Notes under the pieces: model-generated
What the model was told of the DNA's origin: nothing
The model's database searches: none
Seen by the model: the letters and a program-made list of their open reading frames with translations, nothing else
Assembly: GCA_003151535.1 (NCBI GenBank)
Contig: PLXT01000137.1
Span: forward strand, 1 to 13,816
Direction of reading: 5' to 3'
From: Methanobacterium sp.
GTDB taxonomy: Archaea > Methanobacteriota > Methanobacteria > Methanobacteriales > Methanobacteriaceae
DNA: 13,816 bases
Position numbers and translations under genes: made by a program
Shown here: piece after piece, positions 13,008 through 13,816 of the stretch
Position numbering within the stretch: position 1 is the stretch's first letter
How the letters are laid out: each line of letters begins with the position of its first letter

Positions 13008-13073
13008 AATTTTTTACCTCCAAATATGTTTATTATTAGTATCAAGTTATAAATAAAACCATAAGGTGTTCCA

Positions 13074-13816
13074 ATGAAAGCCATGTCCAACGTTGATGTT
13101 TACGCAATTTGCAAAGAATTAGGGGAAATGTTAAAAGATGCCCGTGTACAAAAGGCATATCAACCTACTAAAGACACTGTACTCATAAGATTCCACGTAC
13201 CAAGTAAAGGTCGTGTAGATGTGGTTTTTCAGGCTGGTTTAAGGGTTCATTCAACCCAGTATCCTCCTCAAAACCCTAAGGTTCCTCCAAACTTTCCCAT
13301 GCTACTTCGTAAGTACATTAAAGGAGGTAGTGTAACTAGTGTGAGCCAACATAATTTTGATAGGATCATGAGGATCGACATCCAGAAGGAACATAAATTT
13401 TCTTTGGTTATAGAACTCTTTGCGAAGGGTAATATAATACTTTTGGATGAAGACGATCAGATTATTCTGCCTTTAAAAAGAAAACTATGGCAGGATAGGA
13501 AGATTACATCCAAAGAAGAGTACAAATACCCTCCTGAAAGGGGCATAAATCCACTCGAAATCGGAAATAATGAACTCAAAGAATTATTCCAAAATTCTGA
13601 TAGGGACATTATAAGAACTCTTGCAGGAAACGGTCTAGGAGGACTCTATGCCGAGGAGATTGCATTGAGATCTGGTGTGGACAAAAAAAGGAATGCAACA
13701 GATGTAACAGATGAAGAAATTGATTTAATATGTGGTGCAATGACCGAAATATTTAAACCACTAAAAACTTATGATTTCCATCCTCAGATAATATCTGGTG
13801 AAAAAGAAGATGTTCT
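13074..13816 (+). CDS. rqcH: RqcH/NFACT ribosome quality control protein, 5' part
   Basis: The first 247 codons of a gene that continues past the window end. It is the NFACT-N domain of the RqcH/Rqc2 (NEMF, 'fibronectin-binding protein A-like') family. Seen: MKAMSNVDVYAICKEL at the start; Asp96-Arg97 in NFDRIMRID, the DR motif needed for C-terminal tailing; ELFAKGNIILLDED; and a helix-hairpin-helix-like part near 186-210 (TLAGNGLGGLYAEEIALRSG). Family role: it binds the large ribosomal subunit holding a stalled nascent chain and recruits tRNA-Ala, adding alanine tails that mark the chain for degradation. The conserved DR pair predicts that this member is active in tailing. AAGGTGT lies 4 bases before the ATG. 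The coiled-coil and NFACT-R parts should lie downstream and are not seen. TTTATTAT (13029-13036) is a plausible TATA element. Confidence 0.9.
   Translation, partial: MKAMSNVDVYAICKELGEMLKDARVQKAYQPTKDTVLIRFHVPSKGRVDVVFQAGLRVHSTQYPPQNPKVPPNFPMLLRKYIKGGSVTSVSQHNFDRIMRIDIQKEHKFSLVIELFAKGNIILLDEDDQIILPLKRKLWQDRKITSKEEYKYPPERGINPLEIGNNELKELFQNSDRDIIRTLAGNGLGGLYAEEIALRSGVDKKRNATDVTDEEIDLICGAMTEIFKPLKTYDFHPQIISGEKEDV

Overview
The window reads as a chromosome segment of an AT-rich methanogenic archaeon, most likely of the order Methanobacteriales (Methanobacterium-like). The evidence is a DUF2070 membrane protein, a free-standing fumarase beta subunit, a response regulator with a methanogen-type output domain, an RqcH/NFACT protein with archaeal features, a tRNA-Gln with A1-U72 and no encoded CCA, GGTGA/GAGGT-type ribosome binding sites, and TTTATATA-type TATA boxes. 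No database search was run; names rest on motif recognition.

Layout. (1) 40-3157, minus strand: an arsenic-type cluster read in the order arsM (arsenite methyltransferase), arsR (repressor), a small ferredoxin, then after a 304-base gap a QueG-like double [4Fe-4S] protein with a Cys-rich tail, and a DGC-domain putative zinc-binding protein. A TATA box with dyad symmetry precedes arsM, and a small dyad precedes arsR. (2) 3158-5378: a decayed, gene-poor stretch with the C-terminal remnant of a 14-TM (DHA2-type) MFS efflux pump, several hairpins, and an intact tRNA-Gln(CUG) with a strong promoter and a hairpin-plus-T-tract terminator. (3) 5379-6754, plus: a broken gene for a cation diffusion facilitator (CDF) with unusual extra N- and C-terminal regions. 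Removing one base at each of two places gives one 457-residue protein. (4) 6755-8177, minus: a TPR protein and a response regulator; the TPR gene abuts the CDF stop codon end to end. (5) 8623-9216, plus: a CARF plus winged-helix regulator (Csa3-like), with no CRISPR array or cas gene in view. (6) 9267-10596, minus: fumarase beta subunit overlapping a DUF6282-type amidohydrolase-like protein. (7) 10783-12606, plus: DUF2070 protein. (8) 12705-13007, minus: small three-TM EMC6-like protein, divergent from (9) the 5' part of rqcH, which runs off the window end.

How they fit together. Region 1 looks like a metalloid response unit: ArsR senses arsenite, ArsM methylates it, and the Fe-S and Cys-rich partners may supply electrons or bind thiols/metal (inference). 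The MFS and CDF remnants beside it suggest a larger metal/drug export neighbourhood that is decaying or has been rearranged near the tRNA. The right half (fumarase, DUF2070, EMC6-like, RqcH) is ordinary core methanogen chromosome. The items most worth a second look are the ArsM/QueG-like/DGC cluster, the CDF fusion with its two frame breaks, the DUF2070 histidine motifs, the orphan CARF regulator, and the fumarase-DUF6282 overlap.
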